Positions 53,499-63,325 are shown, counted from the stretch's first letter. The stretch: 64,000 bases of DNA from Bradyrhizobium genosp. SA-3 (GCF_004212635.1 NZ_PSRT01000018.1:1-64000), one strand, 5' to 3'. Program-made: numbers and translations. The notes: generated by a model from the sequence alone, not told the origin.

Positions 53499-55901
53499 CT
53501 AAGCGACCCTTGGGACAGGCAGCTCAGTGACTCCCGGCAACACCGTCTTGATGCGGATGTTGCGGAATTGCACCTTCGATCCATCGTGATGGTTTTGTAG
53601 CGCGATGTGGCCGCGAAGAGACCGGGACGTGGGATCCGTGAAGTCGTTCACGAGCACGTCGTTAAGCGTCACTTTGATGCGATTTCCGATCGCCTCAATT
53701 AGGAATTTGTTCCATTGCCACGGGCCTTTCGCAACATCGCCGCGGGCCGCGGCGTTGATGTTGTAAATGGCACCGGTGCTTCGCAGCGGATCGTTCTCCA
53801 CATTCTTTTCGGAGTTGTATCCTCGCGGATCGATTTGGATCTCGTAGCTTTGGTCGATTGCGGCCGTCCAGTCGTTCGGATTCGAGCTGTTCAGGTAGGG
53901 CACGCGGATGAAAACGCCGGAGTTGTCCGTGCGGTTGGCGTATTGCCATTCCAGCTCGAGCACGAAGTCGGAGAAGCTCTCGCGCGTGTACCAGAGCAAT
54001 CCGGGCCCGCCGACGGACTCGAGAATGTCGAACACCGGCAGGAAGCTTCCGGACCCCGACATCTGCCAGTCTGCCAAGCTTCCTGCGTAGAGCGGCTTGA
54101 AACGCGCCAAAGGCGTCGGCGTCGATGCCGCAACGACGGCCGCGCTCGTCCGACGCGCGAGCGTAAGGCCGGTCAAAGACGGATTCGCCGAGCCGACGGT
54201 GGGGAACATAGCAGGGCCAGCAACATAGGCGTTGGAGATGTGATGGAATCGTCCGTTGGAGTCGGTAATCGATGTGGCCGGATCCTCGCCCATCCACAAC
54301 GTGCCCGCTTCGTGATGCGTATTGCCCAGCTGGTCCTTGGTGGCACCAAACGGATCGGCGGGTGGGGTGCTTTGCCAGCCGCCGTTGTACAGGTACTGGA
54401 CGTCGCCGGCGCTCCTGCCGAGGCGTCCGGCCAGGCTGACCGCTGCGGCGGCGAGTTTGCTCCAGGCCGCGTAGTCGTTTGGCGTCGGCGTGAAATTGAC
54501 CCACGCGCGCGCGCTCATGCCGTCGTTTTGAAGCGGATCGGCCGCATTGGTGAGGTTCACGAAGCTCGTGACGCCGCCCGGGCCTGCGCTCTTGTCGCCG
54601 TCCATTTCACCGAGACCGCGAAAAACGATCGCCACCCAATCCGGGTCCTCGTTCGAAAGCAGGTTCCGCAACAGGTCGATGTCGGGCACCATGGTCCACA
54701 TCGTTGCTTCCGGGTTCTGTCCTTTCTCGGCCGATGCGAGCACCTGGAAATGATAGCGGCGTTTGCTGCCGTCCGGATTCGTGATCTCGCCGCGCACGAT
54801 GGCTCCGCCCTGCTCAAGTGTGGTGACCGCTCCGAGCCCGAGCGCGCTGCGCTTGACGCGCACGGTCAGATTCGTGCGCAGATGCGCCATGAAGTTGGCG
54901 CCCATGCTGTACGCACCACGATTGATCGGGAACGACTCGATCGCCAGCCGCGTCGACTCGATCGTCCCCGCCGCCAATATAATCTGGCAATCGGGACTGA
55001 GGTTTGTCGGAACGGAGAGCGATCGAAACTGACCATTGTAGGTGAGATCGATGCCCGTGACCTTGCCCCCGCTGTTCTGTAGCCGGATCACGTGGCACCG
55101 CGGAACGAGGAAGAATCGCCGCCGCGAATTATCGTTCAACGTCCAACGCTTCGCGATATCGTCGCGGATGCTCTCCAGCAGCATGGGTCCGCTGCTGAAT
55201 TTGTCGAAGGAAAAAAGGCCGGGCCCCGGTGAGCCTGCCTGCACCGCGATCGGGGCCTCTTCGACGACATCGACGGTCACATTGGGAATGTTCGCGCCGC
55301 TCGCCACGCCTTGGAGCGCTGCATTGACCGCCGCATTGAGCGGACCCGAGAGGTAGTCCGCCTTGTCCTGAACGCCGATTTCGAACTCGACGTCCGGGTA
55401 GTTCGCTGTCAGAAAATCGCGCGCGCCTTTGGGCCACGCAGCCAGATCAGCCGGCGTGAGCCGCGGCGACCAGCCTCCCCAGAACAGCGATCGGCCTCCC
55501 GGGCAGTACGCTAGCCCGGTGAACGGCTCGTTGCTGTGCCAAGGAATGCCCCAGACGCCATTGCGCCCACCCGGATCTTGATCGTTACGCGTGACCAGCA
55601 CGGTATCCGGCGCATTGAGGCCGAGATGCGGCAGGTTCTGCACGTGCGTTGAAGCAAAATAGCCTCCCGCGTCGAGCAGGAGCACCCGGAGGTTCTGGTC
55701 GGCGCTGCCGCGATAGATCTTGTCGGCGACATAGGCGCCGAACATGCCTGCGCCGATGACAACTACATCAAACGGCTTGCCGCCGTTATTCGCTGCTTCG
55801 TCATAGGTGCTGCACACGTATCGGCCGAGCAGATCCCGCGTGAACTCGGTGTCTTGGATATCGACCGGAATGGAAGGGTCTTGCCGCAGAAAGGTGAGCA
55901 T
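53499..55901 (-). CDS. GMC oxidoreductase fused to DUF1080 (3-keto-glycoside hydrolase-type) domain
   Basis: 800 residues, no signal peptide. Residues about 44-590 are a GMC flavoprotein: FAD motif VVVIGAGMFGAYVAD (50-55 GAGMFG), FWGGWSPRL, and the C-terminal YVAGPAMFPTVGSANPSLTG with the active-site region NTHHEAGTLWMGED. After a short linker, residues about 601-795 are a DUF1080/LamG-like beta-sandwich (LYAGSLADWQ, VLELEWQYANRTDNSGVFIR, YEIQIDPRG, KVTLNDVLVNDF). Elsewhere GMC enzymes oxidise sugars at C3, and DUF1080 proteins cleave 3-keto-glycosides, so one chain could do both. Alternatively the domain only binds sugar. Confidence 0.88.
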   Translation of the reverse strand: MLTFLRQDPSIPVDIQDTEFTRDLLGRYVCSTYDEAANNGGKPFDVVVIGAGMFGAYVADKIYRGSADQNLRVLLLDAGGYFASTHVQNLPHLGLNAPDTVLVTRNDQDPGGRNGVWGIPWHSNEPFTGLAYCPGGRSLFWGGWSPRLTPADLAAWPKGARDFLTANYPDVEFEIGVQDKADYLSGPLNAAVNAALQGVASGANIPNVTVDVVEEAPIAVQAGSPGPGLFSFDKFSSGPMLLESIRDDIAKRWTLNDNSRRRFFLVPRCHVIRLQNSGGKVTGIDLTYNGQFRSLSVPTNLSPDCQIILAAGTIESTRLAIESFPINRGAYSMGANFMAHLRTNLTVRVKRSALGLGAVTTLEQGGAIVRGEITNPDGSKRRYHFQVLASAEKGQNPEATMWTMVPDIDLLRNLLSNEDPDWVAIVFRGLGEMDGDKSAGPGGVTSFVNLTNAADPLQNDGMSARAWVNFTPTPNDYAAWSKLAAAAVSLAGRLGRSAGDVQYLYNGGWQSTPPADPFGATKDQLGNTHHEAGTLWMGEDPATSITDSNGRFHHISNAYVAGPAMFPTVGSANPSLTGLTLARRTSAAVVAASTPTPLARFKPLYAGSLADWQMSGSGSFLPVFDILESVGGPGLLWYTRESFSDFVLELEWQYANRTDNSGVFIRVPYLNSSNPNDWTAAIDQSYEIQIDPRGYNSEKNVENDPLRSTGAIYNINAAARGDVAKGPWQWNKFLIEAIGNRIKVTLNDVLVNDFTDPTSRSLRGHIALQNHHDGSKVQFRNIRIKTVLPGVTELPVPRVA

Positions 55902-56465
55902 GGAGAGTTCCTTTCGAAGCGTTGAGATCGCCGCGGTGCGCGAGACGGTTTGGTCCGGCCGTGTCGCTTTCGGTCGTTAGGCCGCGCCTCCGCAGCAAGG
56001 CAGAGGAGGCGCCTCAGGGGTCAAGCGAGACACGCGACGAAGACCTGCCACACGCTTGGAGCGCGATCTTGGAGAAATGATACGACAAATTGCCGGCACG
56101 ATTGGTGAGCCGGTTCACACATGAGTGCGATTTCAGCTCCGTGACCCCGCGGGTGATCTCGCAGGGCTGATAGACTTCGCGGCGGTTGCAGTGAGCTGCT
56201 CCACAGAAGCAGACCTAAGCGCCAGAACGACAGAAATGCTGCCAGTCGCCTGCGGGTGAAACTGCGACTTGGCCGGGAAGGCCGCTTGGGCGCATAGCGG
56301 CCTTGTGAGTGAGCCGCCGGTCAACCAAGAGCCAGACCGAAATGCGTTGCCGCTCGATCGCATCGTCAGCGCGAGCGAAAGAGACACTCAGCGCCTGCGC
56401 TGGCTGCACGCCGGAGCCGAGCAGCGCGATGTGGTCAGCTTCCGAAGCTATGACACAGTCGACAT
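55902..56465. other. Region without recognised gene
   Basis: 564 bases between two leftward genes (GMC fusion and ATP-grasp-like). Short frames on both strands have no homology. It must contain the promoter of the GMC fusion gene; no operator was recognised. Confidence 0.45.
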
Positions 56466-57497
56466 TCAGAGCTTCGCCTGCAGTCTATCCGCGACGCGGC
56501 GGGCGATCTCTGCCGGCGCGTCATCCGGGATCGGGAAGACTGAACTGACGTTGATCTCGCCGAGCACGTAACTGTCGCTCCCGTCGGAGCAAGGCTGGCC
56601 CAGCATGAAGTCTGCATCCCAGATCATCGGGAGATCGCTCCTCGGGATGTCCAGCAAGGAAGTCAGCTGCGGCGTCCACTCGTCTTCCATCAACCGGCGC
56701 AGGCCCTGGAAGCGCGGGTCGGCCTTGTTGGCATAGAGCCGCGGTCCGGCTTTCGCGCGCGCGGTCGGTTCGTCAACCAGCGCCTTGACCTTATGATAGC
56801 CGAAGCCGGCGCAGCGATCGCCTGCCATATAACAGCGGACCACCCCTTCGCTCAGGCGTGGCTGGAACGGCTGATCGATCACAGAACCGTCTTCGAAATA
56901 CTCGATGCACCGCTTAAGAAACTCGTCCAATGCGATGTCCTCCGATCCTTCCTTGGTGGCATCAAGCACGCGTACCATCAGCCCGTCGGGTGGACTTGCC
57001 AGCGCCTCGACTTTCCAGACACCCTGGCCGCCATTACCGCGGTTGCGCTTGATCACGCGCGGGCCAGCCGCCAGCCGCAAGGGTAATTCCACACTCATCT
57101 GCTCGAGCGTTCGATAGAGGGCCGTGTCACAACCCCAGCTCATCATTCGGGTACGATGGAGCACCTCTTTGGTGCCCATTTTGAGGATCACATCGGGATG
57201 GGCGCTCACCCATACGCCGCGCGCCGCGACCTCGCGCAGCAGCGCGTCCAGATTGGCGCGGTTGCGCCCCTCGTGAATCGGATTGACCCAGACGAGCACG
57301 CCATCGAACGTGGCGAGCTGTGTTCGGACGGCGTCGAGGACATCGTCCTCGTAGACCACTGGTTCCGCATCAACGCCGACATCGGCGAGCGCCGCGAATA
57401 CGGCGCTGAACCGGCTGGTCTCTGGCGAGGCACTGCGGCGCGCCGCTTCATCTCCGCGCCACAGGATGGCGATGCGGCCGAGGCGGGGTTCAAGCAT
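56466..57497 (-). CDS. ATP-grasp-like protein (Cj0069 type)
   Basis: 343 residues from ATG 57497, nine bases after AGGAG; ATG 57518 is an alternative, and the longer open frame runs into the TauE gene without homology. N-terminus RIAILWRGDEAARR, then VLVWVNPIHEGRNRANLDALL and VSAHPDVILKMGTKEVL. The ATP-grasp-like part has PRVIKRNRGNGGQGVWKVE, and the end shows DADFML and GEINVSSVFPIPDDA (metal/ATP ligands). Probably a carboxylate-amine ligase with unknown substrates. It follows the TauE gene, likely cotranscribed. Confidence 0.75.
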   Translation of the reverse strand: MLEPRLGRIAILWRGDEAARRSASPETSRFSAVFAALADVGVDAEPVVYEDDVLDAVRTQLATFDGVLVWVNPIHEGRNRANLDALLREVAARGVWVSAHPDVILKMGTKEVLHRTRMMSWGCDTALYRTLEQMSVELPLRLAAGPRVIKRNRGNGGQGVWKVEALASPPDGLMVRVLDATKEGSEDIALDEFLKRCIEYFEDGSVIDQPFQPRLSEGVVRCYMAGDRCAGFGYHKVKALVDEPTARAKAGPRLYANKADPRFQGLRRLMEDEWTPQLTSLLDIPRSDLPMIWDADFMLGQPCSDGSDSYVLGEINVSSVFPIPDDAPAEIARRVADRLQAKL

Positions 57498-57580
57498 GGA
57501 AAGCGGCTCCTGATTCATTGATCCATACGATTGTGTGTTGGTTATGCGCAGGACAAGGATCGGGCGGATCCGTCGCAATA

Positions 57581-58312
57581 CTAGACGATCAGGACCGCAC
57601 CCGAAGCCAACAGCAGCACCAGTACTATCTTGCGGAATGCAGCCTCGTTGAGACGGCCGAACAACTTGAGACCGAGCCAGGTACCCGCGAACAGGGCTGG
57701 CAATCCGATCAGAAAGAGCTTGATCGTCTCCGCGCTCAACGCACCATTGACGCCGATCCAAAGTGCACTCACCAGGAACGTCGCCACCGCAACGGGTTGA
57801 AACACCGCACGCTGCACATCTTTGGGCCACCCGCGCAGTCCGCACCAGATCGTGACGAGGATTCCGGCGAACCCGGTGATGCCGCCCAGCGCGCCGTTGA
57901 GGAATCCGACAACGGCATCGACTGCGGTGCCCGGTGATTTCAAGGGCCCGATCGCAGGACGAAACAGGGCATAAAGGCTGTAGAGAACGAGAAACACGCC
58001 GATACCCGCGCGGACGTGTCCAGGATCTCCCCAGGTCAATATTGTTACCCCAACCGGTACGCCGAGTGCCGCGCCAAGCATGAACGGCCAGAGCCGTCTC
58101 CAGTCCAGAGCACCACGTAATTTCCATACGGAGTACCCCTGCACGATCAGCCCAAAGGCGATGATCAAGCTGGCGGTTTGCACGGGAGTAAGGATGTAGA
58201 GCCAGATCGAGGCGGCGATCAGGCCAAATGCAAACCCGGAAAGGCCGGCAACGAGCGCACCGGCGAAGGTCGCAACGATGAAAAGCGGAAGTTCAAAAGA
58301 CATCCCATCCAT
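57581..58312 (-). CDS. TauE/SafE family membrane permease
   Basis: 243 residues from ATG 58312, which has TTTTGGAG seven bases upstream; longer starts lack this. Eight helices with the TauE/SafE repeats: ATFAGALVAGLSGFAFGLIAAS in the first half and VDAVVGFLNGALGGITGFAGILVTIW in the second. Members export sulfite, sulfoacetate or organic acids. The gene diverges from the metal-sensor operon and precedes the ATP-grasp-like gene. Confidence 0.88.
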   Translation of the reverse strand: MDGMSFELPLFIVATFAGALVAGLSGFAFGLIAASIWLYILTPVQTASLIIAFGLIVQGYSVWKLRGALDWRRLWPFMLGAALGVPVGVTILTWGDPGHVRAGIGVFLVLYSLYALFRPAIGPLKSPGTAVDAVVGFLNGALGGITGFAGILVTIWCGLRGWPKDVQRAVFQPVAVATFLVSALWIGVNGALSAETIKLFLIGLPALFAGTWLGLKLFGRLNEAAFRKIVLVLLLASGAVLIV

Positions 58313-58514
58313 GTGTTCGCTCCAAAACAAAGCGAACAGCTCTTGCATGGGATGACCCACTTGACGGGGAGGCTGCGACGTCCCCGAGACACACTAGTAC
58401 GAATGCCGAAAGAGCTCAATTGACGTTTTCAGCGTGCGCGGTGAGCGACCTTTTGTCCCTGAAGGGTCGATTACTTGATCTGCCTGCAAGATGGCATAAG
58501 AGCAACGCTCGACA

Positions 58515-58533
58515 TATCCCCTCAGGGGGGATA
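58515..58533. promoter_or_regulatory. CsoR/RcnR-family operator
   Basis: Inverted repeat TATCCCC (58515-58521) and GGGGATA (58527-58533) with spacer TCAGG, ending nine bases before the sensor start codon. G/C tracts flanked by AT dyads are typical operator sites of this (DUF156) family, so the sensor should repress its own operon here. Confidence 0.75.
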
Positions 58534-58542
58534 GGATATGGC

Positions 58543-58824
58543 ATGTCGAAAGAACACGTTCACGAAAGTCACCCGGAGATCGTCAAGCGGCTGAAGCGCG
58601 CCGGGGGGCACCTCCACAGAGTCATCGAGATGTTCGGCGAGGGGCGCGGCTGTCTCGATCTCGCTCAGCAGCTTCATGCGGTCGAGAAGGCCATTGGCGA
58701 GGCGAAGAGGGCGCTCATCCACGATCACGTGGACAATTGCCTCGACGCGGCCGCGAACGGAGGCTCCTCGAAATCCACGAAGACCGTGCTCGCCGAATTC
58801 AAGGCGATCTCGCGTTACCTCTGA
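58543..58824 (+). CDS. CsoR/RcnR-family metal-sensing repressor, InrS-like ligand set
   Basis: 93 residues from ATG 58543. All-helical DUF156 protein: ESHPEIVKRLKRAGGHLHRV, CLDLAQQLHAVEKAIGEAKRAL and IHDHVDNCL. Candidate ligands His5, Cys37, His62 and Cys66 have spacings 32, 25 and 4. I recall the same spacings for InrS (His21-Cys53-His78-Cys82), a nickel sensor; CsoR shares only the last three. Thus nickel is favoured over copper. The RND adaptor gene starts 34 bases downstream. Confidence 0.88.
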   Translation: MSKEHVHESHPEIVKRLKRAGGHLHRVIEMFGEGRGCLDLAQQLHAVEKAIGEAKRALIHDHVDNCLDAAANGGSSKSTKTVLAEFKAISRYL

Positions 58825-58858
58825 GCGGCGGCGCGCCGCCGGTATTGAAGAGAAACGT

Positions 58859-60067
58859 ATGTCCTTCCGACCGTTTATCCTGGTCGCGGTGTTCGCAGCG
58901 GGCGTCGCATCTGCCCTTTGGGCACCAGGCGTGCCGGCCCTGCGGAAAGCCGTTGGAGTTGCTGCCGAGCAGCCGCGGCAGGAGGCCAAAACACCCGAGG
59001 CCGAACGTCTGCCCATCGTCCGGATGGACGACGAGCGAATTGGTCTCGCCAAAATCGAGCAGGTGCAAGTGGAACCGGGCAGCATCGCCAGGCGACTTTT
59101 GGTGCCCGGAACCATTGCTCCGGACGCGGACCGCGTTGCGCACGTCTCGGTGAAGCTGTCCGGAACAGTTGCCGAGCTTCGCAAGAACATCGGCGATGTC
59201 GTCGCAAAGGGCGAAATTTTAGCTTCGCTTGAGAGCCGCGAAGTTGCGGACGCCAAGAGCGAATATCTGGCCGCTCGACTTGCGAACGAACTGCAACAAG
59301 ATCTCGCAGGACGAGACAAGCTCCTATGGGAAGGCCGGGCGGCGCCGGAGCTACAATATATTCGTTCCCGCAATGCGGCAGCGCAGACGGCTATGCGCTT
59401 GGACATCGCTCGCCAGAAGCTGCTGGCTTTGGGCGTGCAGGAAAATGAAATCGCCGGTCTACCGCAGGCGCCAGAGATCTCGCTGCGGAGCCAAAACGTT
59501 CGCGCGCCGATCTCCGGCCGGGTTGCCGCGCGCAGAGTCGAACTCGGAACCGCAGTCGGCCGCGACAATCTTGAAACCGAGCTCTTTGTGATCGTCGATC
59601 TGAGCCGCGTATGGGTGGAACTGGCCGTCTCGTCGAGCGACCTGCCATTGGTGAAAGAGGGCCAAACTGTCCGGATCACGGGGCGGGGAATGCCGGAAAC
59701 CGCTTTTGGCAAAATCGTGTTCGTGTCGCCGCTGCTTGAAAAGGAGACCCGCAGCGCGCGCGTCGTCGCAGCGCTGGACAATCCGGATGGCCGCTGGCGC
59801 CCAGGGTCCTTCGTTACTGCGGCGATTGCGCTGAATGAGCACCAGGCAGATGTCGTGGTGCCGATCGGCGCGCTTCAGACCGTGGATGGACGGAGGGTGG
59901 TCTTCATTCGCCGCAAGGATGGGTTCGAAGTGCGCGGTGTGATACCCGGCGAGCGCGACGGGGAGGTCATTGAGATCGCCTCTGGTCTTGCTGCGGGTGA
60001 GACCATCGCCGTGTCGAACACGTTCTCGCTGAAGGCAGAGCTGTCCAAGCCCCGCGACGAGGACTGA
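58859..60067 (+). CDS. RND efflux periplasmic adaptor subunit (CzcB-like)
   Basis: 402 residues. N-terminal anchor/signal (FILVAVFAAGVASALWAPGV), then the lipoyl halves HVSVKLSGTVAELRKNIGDVV and NVRAPISGRVAARRVELGTA around a coiled-coil hairpin. Beta-barrel and membrane-proximal domains follow (PIGALQTVDGRRVVFIRR). It links the inner-membrane pump to an outer-membrane channel. No outer-membrane factor gene is present in the operon. Three bases before the pump gene. Confidence 0.93.
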   Translation: MSFRPFILVAVFAAGVASALWAPGVPALRKAVGVAAEQPRQEAKTPEAERLPIVRMDDERIGLAKIEQVQVEPGSIARRLLVPGTIAPDADRVAHVSVKLSGTVAELRKNIGDVVAKGEILASLESREVADAKSEYLAARLANELQQDLAGRDKLLWEGRAAPELQYIRSRNAAAQTAMRLDIARQKLLALGVQENEIAGLPQAPEISLRSQNVRAPISGRVAARRVELGTAVGRDNLETELFVIVDLSRVWVELAVSSSDLPLVKEGQTVRITGRGMPETAFGKIVFVSPLLEKETRSARVVAALDNPDGRWRPGSFVTAAIALNEHQADVVVPIGALQTVDGRRVVFIRRKDGFEVRGVIPGERDGEVIEIASGLAAGETIAVSNTFSLKAELSKPRDED

Positions 60068-60070
60068 GTA

Positions 60071-63000
60071 ATGATCGCCTGGATTGTCGACTTCTCAGTT
60101 CGTCGGCGCTGGCTCGTGGTGCTGGTGACGCTGGTTACCGCCGGCACCGGCTTTTGGTCGATGACGAAACTACCGATCGATGCTGTTCCCGACGTCACGA
60201 ACGTACAGGTGCAGGTCAACGCGACCGCCCCAGCATTGACGCCAGCCGAAATCGAGAAGCAGGTGACAGTCGCGCTAGAGACGGCGCTGGCGGGCACGCC
60301 CGGCCTGGAATCGACGCGATCCTTCTCGCGCAATGGTTTTGCGCAGATCACGGCTGTATTCGCTGATCGCACCGACATCTACTTCGCGCGTCAACAGGTT
60401 TCCGAACGGCTGAACGAAGCGAAAAGCAATCTTCCTCCCGCTGTCGACGTTCGCATGGGGCCGATCTCCACCGGCCTCGGTGAGATCTATTGGTGGGCGG
60501 TCGAATATGCCAAACCGGGCGAGATGGCGCCGGTCGAGGACGGCAAGCCGGGTTGGCAGAGCGACGGCAGCTATCTCACGCCCGAAGGCGAGCGGTTGAC
60601 CGATGACTTTCAGCGTACTGTCTATCTCCGTACCGTGCAGGACTGGATCATCCGCCCGCAAATGAAGACGGTGCCGGGCGTTGCCGGGGCGGATGCGATC
60701 GGCGGGTTCGTCAAACAGTTTCAGGTGCACCCCGATCCGCTCAGGCTGAACGCCTATGGGCTATCGTTCAGCCAGCTGATCGCCGCGATCGAGGCCAACA
60801 ACGTCAGCCGCGGCGCCAACTTCATCGAGCAGAACGGCGAGGGCGTCGTGGTCCGCGCCAGCGGCCGGGTCGAGAACCTCGAGGACATCAGGCAGATTGT
60901 CGTGACGACGCGTGGAGGAATTCCCGTGCGCATCCAGGACGTCGCCGACGTCGAGATCGGGCGCGAGTTGCGGACCGGCAGTGCCAGCGTCGATGGGCAG
61001 GAGGTCGTGCTCGGAACAGCGCTTATGCTGATCGGCGGCAATAGCCGCACGGTGGCAGCCGCTGCCGACGCCAAGATCAAGCAGATTGGCCGCACGCTGC
61101 CGCCGGGCATCAAGGCGCGGACCGTGCTTAATCGCACGCAGTTGGTTGACGCCACCATTCGGACTGTTGCAACCAACCTCGCCGAAGGTGCGCTGCTGGT
61201 GATCGCAGTGCTCTTCCTGATGCTCGGCAACTTCCGTGCGGCGCTGATTACCGCTTGCGTCATTCCAGTCACGATGCTGTTGACGGTAACTGGCATGCTG
61301 GGGACCAAGCTCAGCGCGAACCTGATGAGCCTTGGCGCGCTCGACTTCGGCTTGATCGTCGATGGTGCCGTCATCATCACGGAGAACAGCCTGCGCCATC
61401 TGGCAGAACGCCAGCGCGAGCTCGGCCGGACCCTTAGGCCTGCCGAGCGGCTCAACACCGTGACGGCATCAGCGATCGAGATGATCAGACCCACGGTCTA
61501 CGGCCAGCTCATCATCATCCTGGTCTATGTGCCGCTACTGACCTTCACCGGAGTGGAAGGCAAGACGTTCGAGCCGATGGCGTTGACTGTCATGATCGCG
61601 CTTGTTGCGGCCTTCGTCCTGTCACTGACCTTCGTGCCTGCGGCGATTGCGATCGCGATGACCAAGCCGGTGCGCGAACAGGAAAACGCAATTGTCCATT
61701 GGCTTAAGCAACTCTATGCGCCAGTCCTGGCGAGGACCGTGGTGTCGCCGCGGCCGATCATGGCCACGGCGGTGGTTCTCTTCGTCGGTGCGGTGATTCT
61801 CTTTGGTCGACTTGGTCAAGAGTTCACGCCGACGCTTGACGAAAAGAACATCGTCATGGAGGTCAAGCGCGTGCCCAGCACGGCGCTGTCGCAGGCTCAA
61901 GCGATGCAGCTCCTGATCGAGCGGACGATCAGCAAATTTCCGCAGGTCTCCTTCGTGTTCTCGCGCACAGGAACGCCCGATCTCGCTGCCGATCCGATGC
62001 CCCCGAGCGCCTCCGACACCTACATCATCGTCAAGCCGCAGAGCGAATGGCCGGATCCGTCGCTGTCGAAGGACGAGCTGATACGGCAGATCGAGGCAGA
62101 AGCGACCAAGTTGCCGGGCAACAAGGTCGGCTTCTCCCAACCCATCGAAATGCGATTCAATGAGCTGATCGCGGGCGTCCGGGAAGATCTTGCCGTCAAG
62201 GTGTTCGGCGACGATTTCAGCGAAATGCAGCGGACCGCGCAGGAGATCGCCAATGTGCTGCGTCGTATCGAGGGCGCCGAAAGTGTCAAGGTCGAGGAAA
62301 CGACTGGCCTTCCATTCCTTGAAATCCGCATCGACAAGGCCGAGATCGCCCGCCGCGGCCTTAACCTCGCAACCATCCAGGACTTGATCGAGACGGCCGT
62401 TGGAGGCCGAGTGGCCGGGCTTGTCTTCGAAGGCGACCGCCGCTTCCAGATTGTGGTTCGGCTCGACGACAAGCTGCGTTCCGACATTACCGCTCTGGAG
62501 GCGCTTCCAGTGCCGTTACCGCACGCCGATCCGAATACGCCGGCCCCCTCCGTTCCGCTGCGCACACTGGCATCCTTCGAGCAGACCGAGGGGCCTAACC
62601 AGATCAGCCGCGAAAACGGCAAGCGCAGGGTGGTGACGACGGCCGAGGTTCGCGGCCGGGACATCGGTTCGCTCGTCGCCGAAGCACAGGCCAAGGTCGC
62701 AGAACAGGTCAAGCTTCCCCCTGGGACTTATCTGGCCTGGGGAGGACAGTTCGAGAACTTCTCCGTCGCGCGGCAGCGGCTGATGGTCGTGGTGCCCGGC
62801 TGCTTCCTTCTCATCTTCCTGTTGCTGTTCGGCGCCTTGGGTTCCGCGCGCGATGCGCTTCTGGTCTTCAGCGCCGTGCCGCTCGCTCTGACCGGCGGTA
62901 TTGTCACGCTATGGCTGCGTGGCATGCCGTTCTCGATCTCGGCTGCGGTTGGCTTCATCGCGTTGTCGGGTGTCGCCGTCCTGAACGGGCTCGTGATGTT

Positions 63001-63310
63001 GAGCCAGATCCGCAAACTGGTCGAGGACGGCGCCGAACTTCGGTCCGCGATCGAAGAGGGGGCGTTAATACGCTTCCGACCGGTGATCATGACTGCTTTG
63101 GTCGCATCGCTCGGCTTCGTCCCCATGGCGCTCGCCACGGGAACTGGCGCTGAGGTGCAGCGGCCGCTGGCCACCGTGGTGATCGGTGGATTGCTCACGG
63201 CGACGCTGTTGACGCTCATCGTTCTGCCGGCGCTCTATGCCTATTTCGCGCGACGGCCATTGCGATTGAAGAGATCCGATCAGTTCCTCTCGCGACGCGC
63301 AGCCGAATAG
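60071..63310 (+). CDS. Heavy-metal efflux RND transporter (CzcA/CusA family)
   Basis: 1079 residues, full length, with twelve helices and two large periplasmic loops. Helix 4 carries ALDFGLIVDGAVIITENSLR; the DFGxxVDG pattern is that of divalent-cation pumps (CzcA/CnrA/NccA), not the GAMVDAA pattern of copper/silver CusA. LPIDAVPDVTNVQVQV near residue 36 is also typical. Together with the InrS-like sensor, Ni/Co/Zn/Cd export from the periplasm is likely. It forms an operon with the sensor and adaptor genes. Confidence 0.95.
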   Translation: MIAWIVDFSVRRRWLVVLVTLVTAGTGFWSMTKLPIDAVPDVTNVQVQVNATAPALTPAEIEKQVTVALETALAGTPGLESTRSFSRNGFAQITAVFADRTDIYFARQQVSERLNEAKSNLPPAVDVRMGPISTGLGEIYWWAVEYAKPGEMAPVEDGKPGWQSDGSYLTPEGERLTDDFQRTVYLRTVQDWIIRPQMKTVPGVAGADAIGGFVKQFQVHPDPLRLNAYGLSFSQLIAAIEANNVSRGANFIEQNGEGVVVRASGRVENLEDIRQIVVTTRGGIPVRIQDVADVEIGRELRTGSASVDGQEVVLGTALMLIGGNSRTVAAAADAKIKQIGRTLPPGIKARTVLNRTQLVDATIRTVATNLAEGALLVIAVLFLMLGNFRAALITACVIPVTMLLTVTGMLGTKLSANLMSLGALDFGLIVDGAVIITENSLRHLAERQRELGRTLRPAERLNTVTASAIEMIRPTVYGQLIIILVYVPLLTFTGVEGKTFEPMALTVMIALVAAFVLSLTFVPAAIAIAMTKPVREQENAIVHWLKQLYAPVLARTVVSPRPIMATAVVLFVGAVILFGRLGQEFTPTLDEKNIVMEVKRVPSTALSQAQAMQLLIERTISKFPQVSFVFSRTGTPDLAADPMPPSASDTYIIVKPQSEWPDPSLSKDELIRQIEAEATKLPGNKVGFSQPIEMRFNELIAGVREDLAVKVFGDDFSEMQRTAQEIANVLRRIEGAESVKVEETTGLPFLEIRIDKAEIARRGLNLATIQDLIETAVGGRVAGLVFEGDRRFQIVVRLDDKLRSDITALEALPVPLPHADPNTPAPSVPLRTLASFEQTEGPNQISRENGKRRVVTTAEVRGRDIGSLVAEAQAKVAEQVKLPPGTYLAWGGQFENFSVARQRLMVVVPGCFLLIFLLLFGALGSARDALLVFSAVPLALTGGIVTLWLRGMPFSISAAVGFIALSGVAVLNGLVMLSQIRKLVEDGAELRSAIEEGALIRFRPVIMTALVASLGFVPMALATGTGAEVQRPLATVVIGGLLTATLLTLIVLPALYAYFARRPLRLKRSDQFLSRRAAE

Positions 63311-63325
63311 ACCAGAGGGCCTATC

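Noticed and set aside
53715..55082. 455-residue open frame on the plus strand
   Set aside because: Lies wholly antisense to the GMC-DUF1080 gene; composition is that of a shadow frame.
57498..58127. N-terminal extension of the ATP-grasp-like frame (553 residues in total)
   Set aside because: The extra part is antisense-free but overlaps the TauE/SafE gene in another frame and has no family match; a good ribosome site supports the start at 57497.
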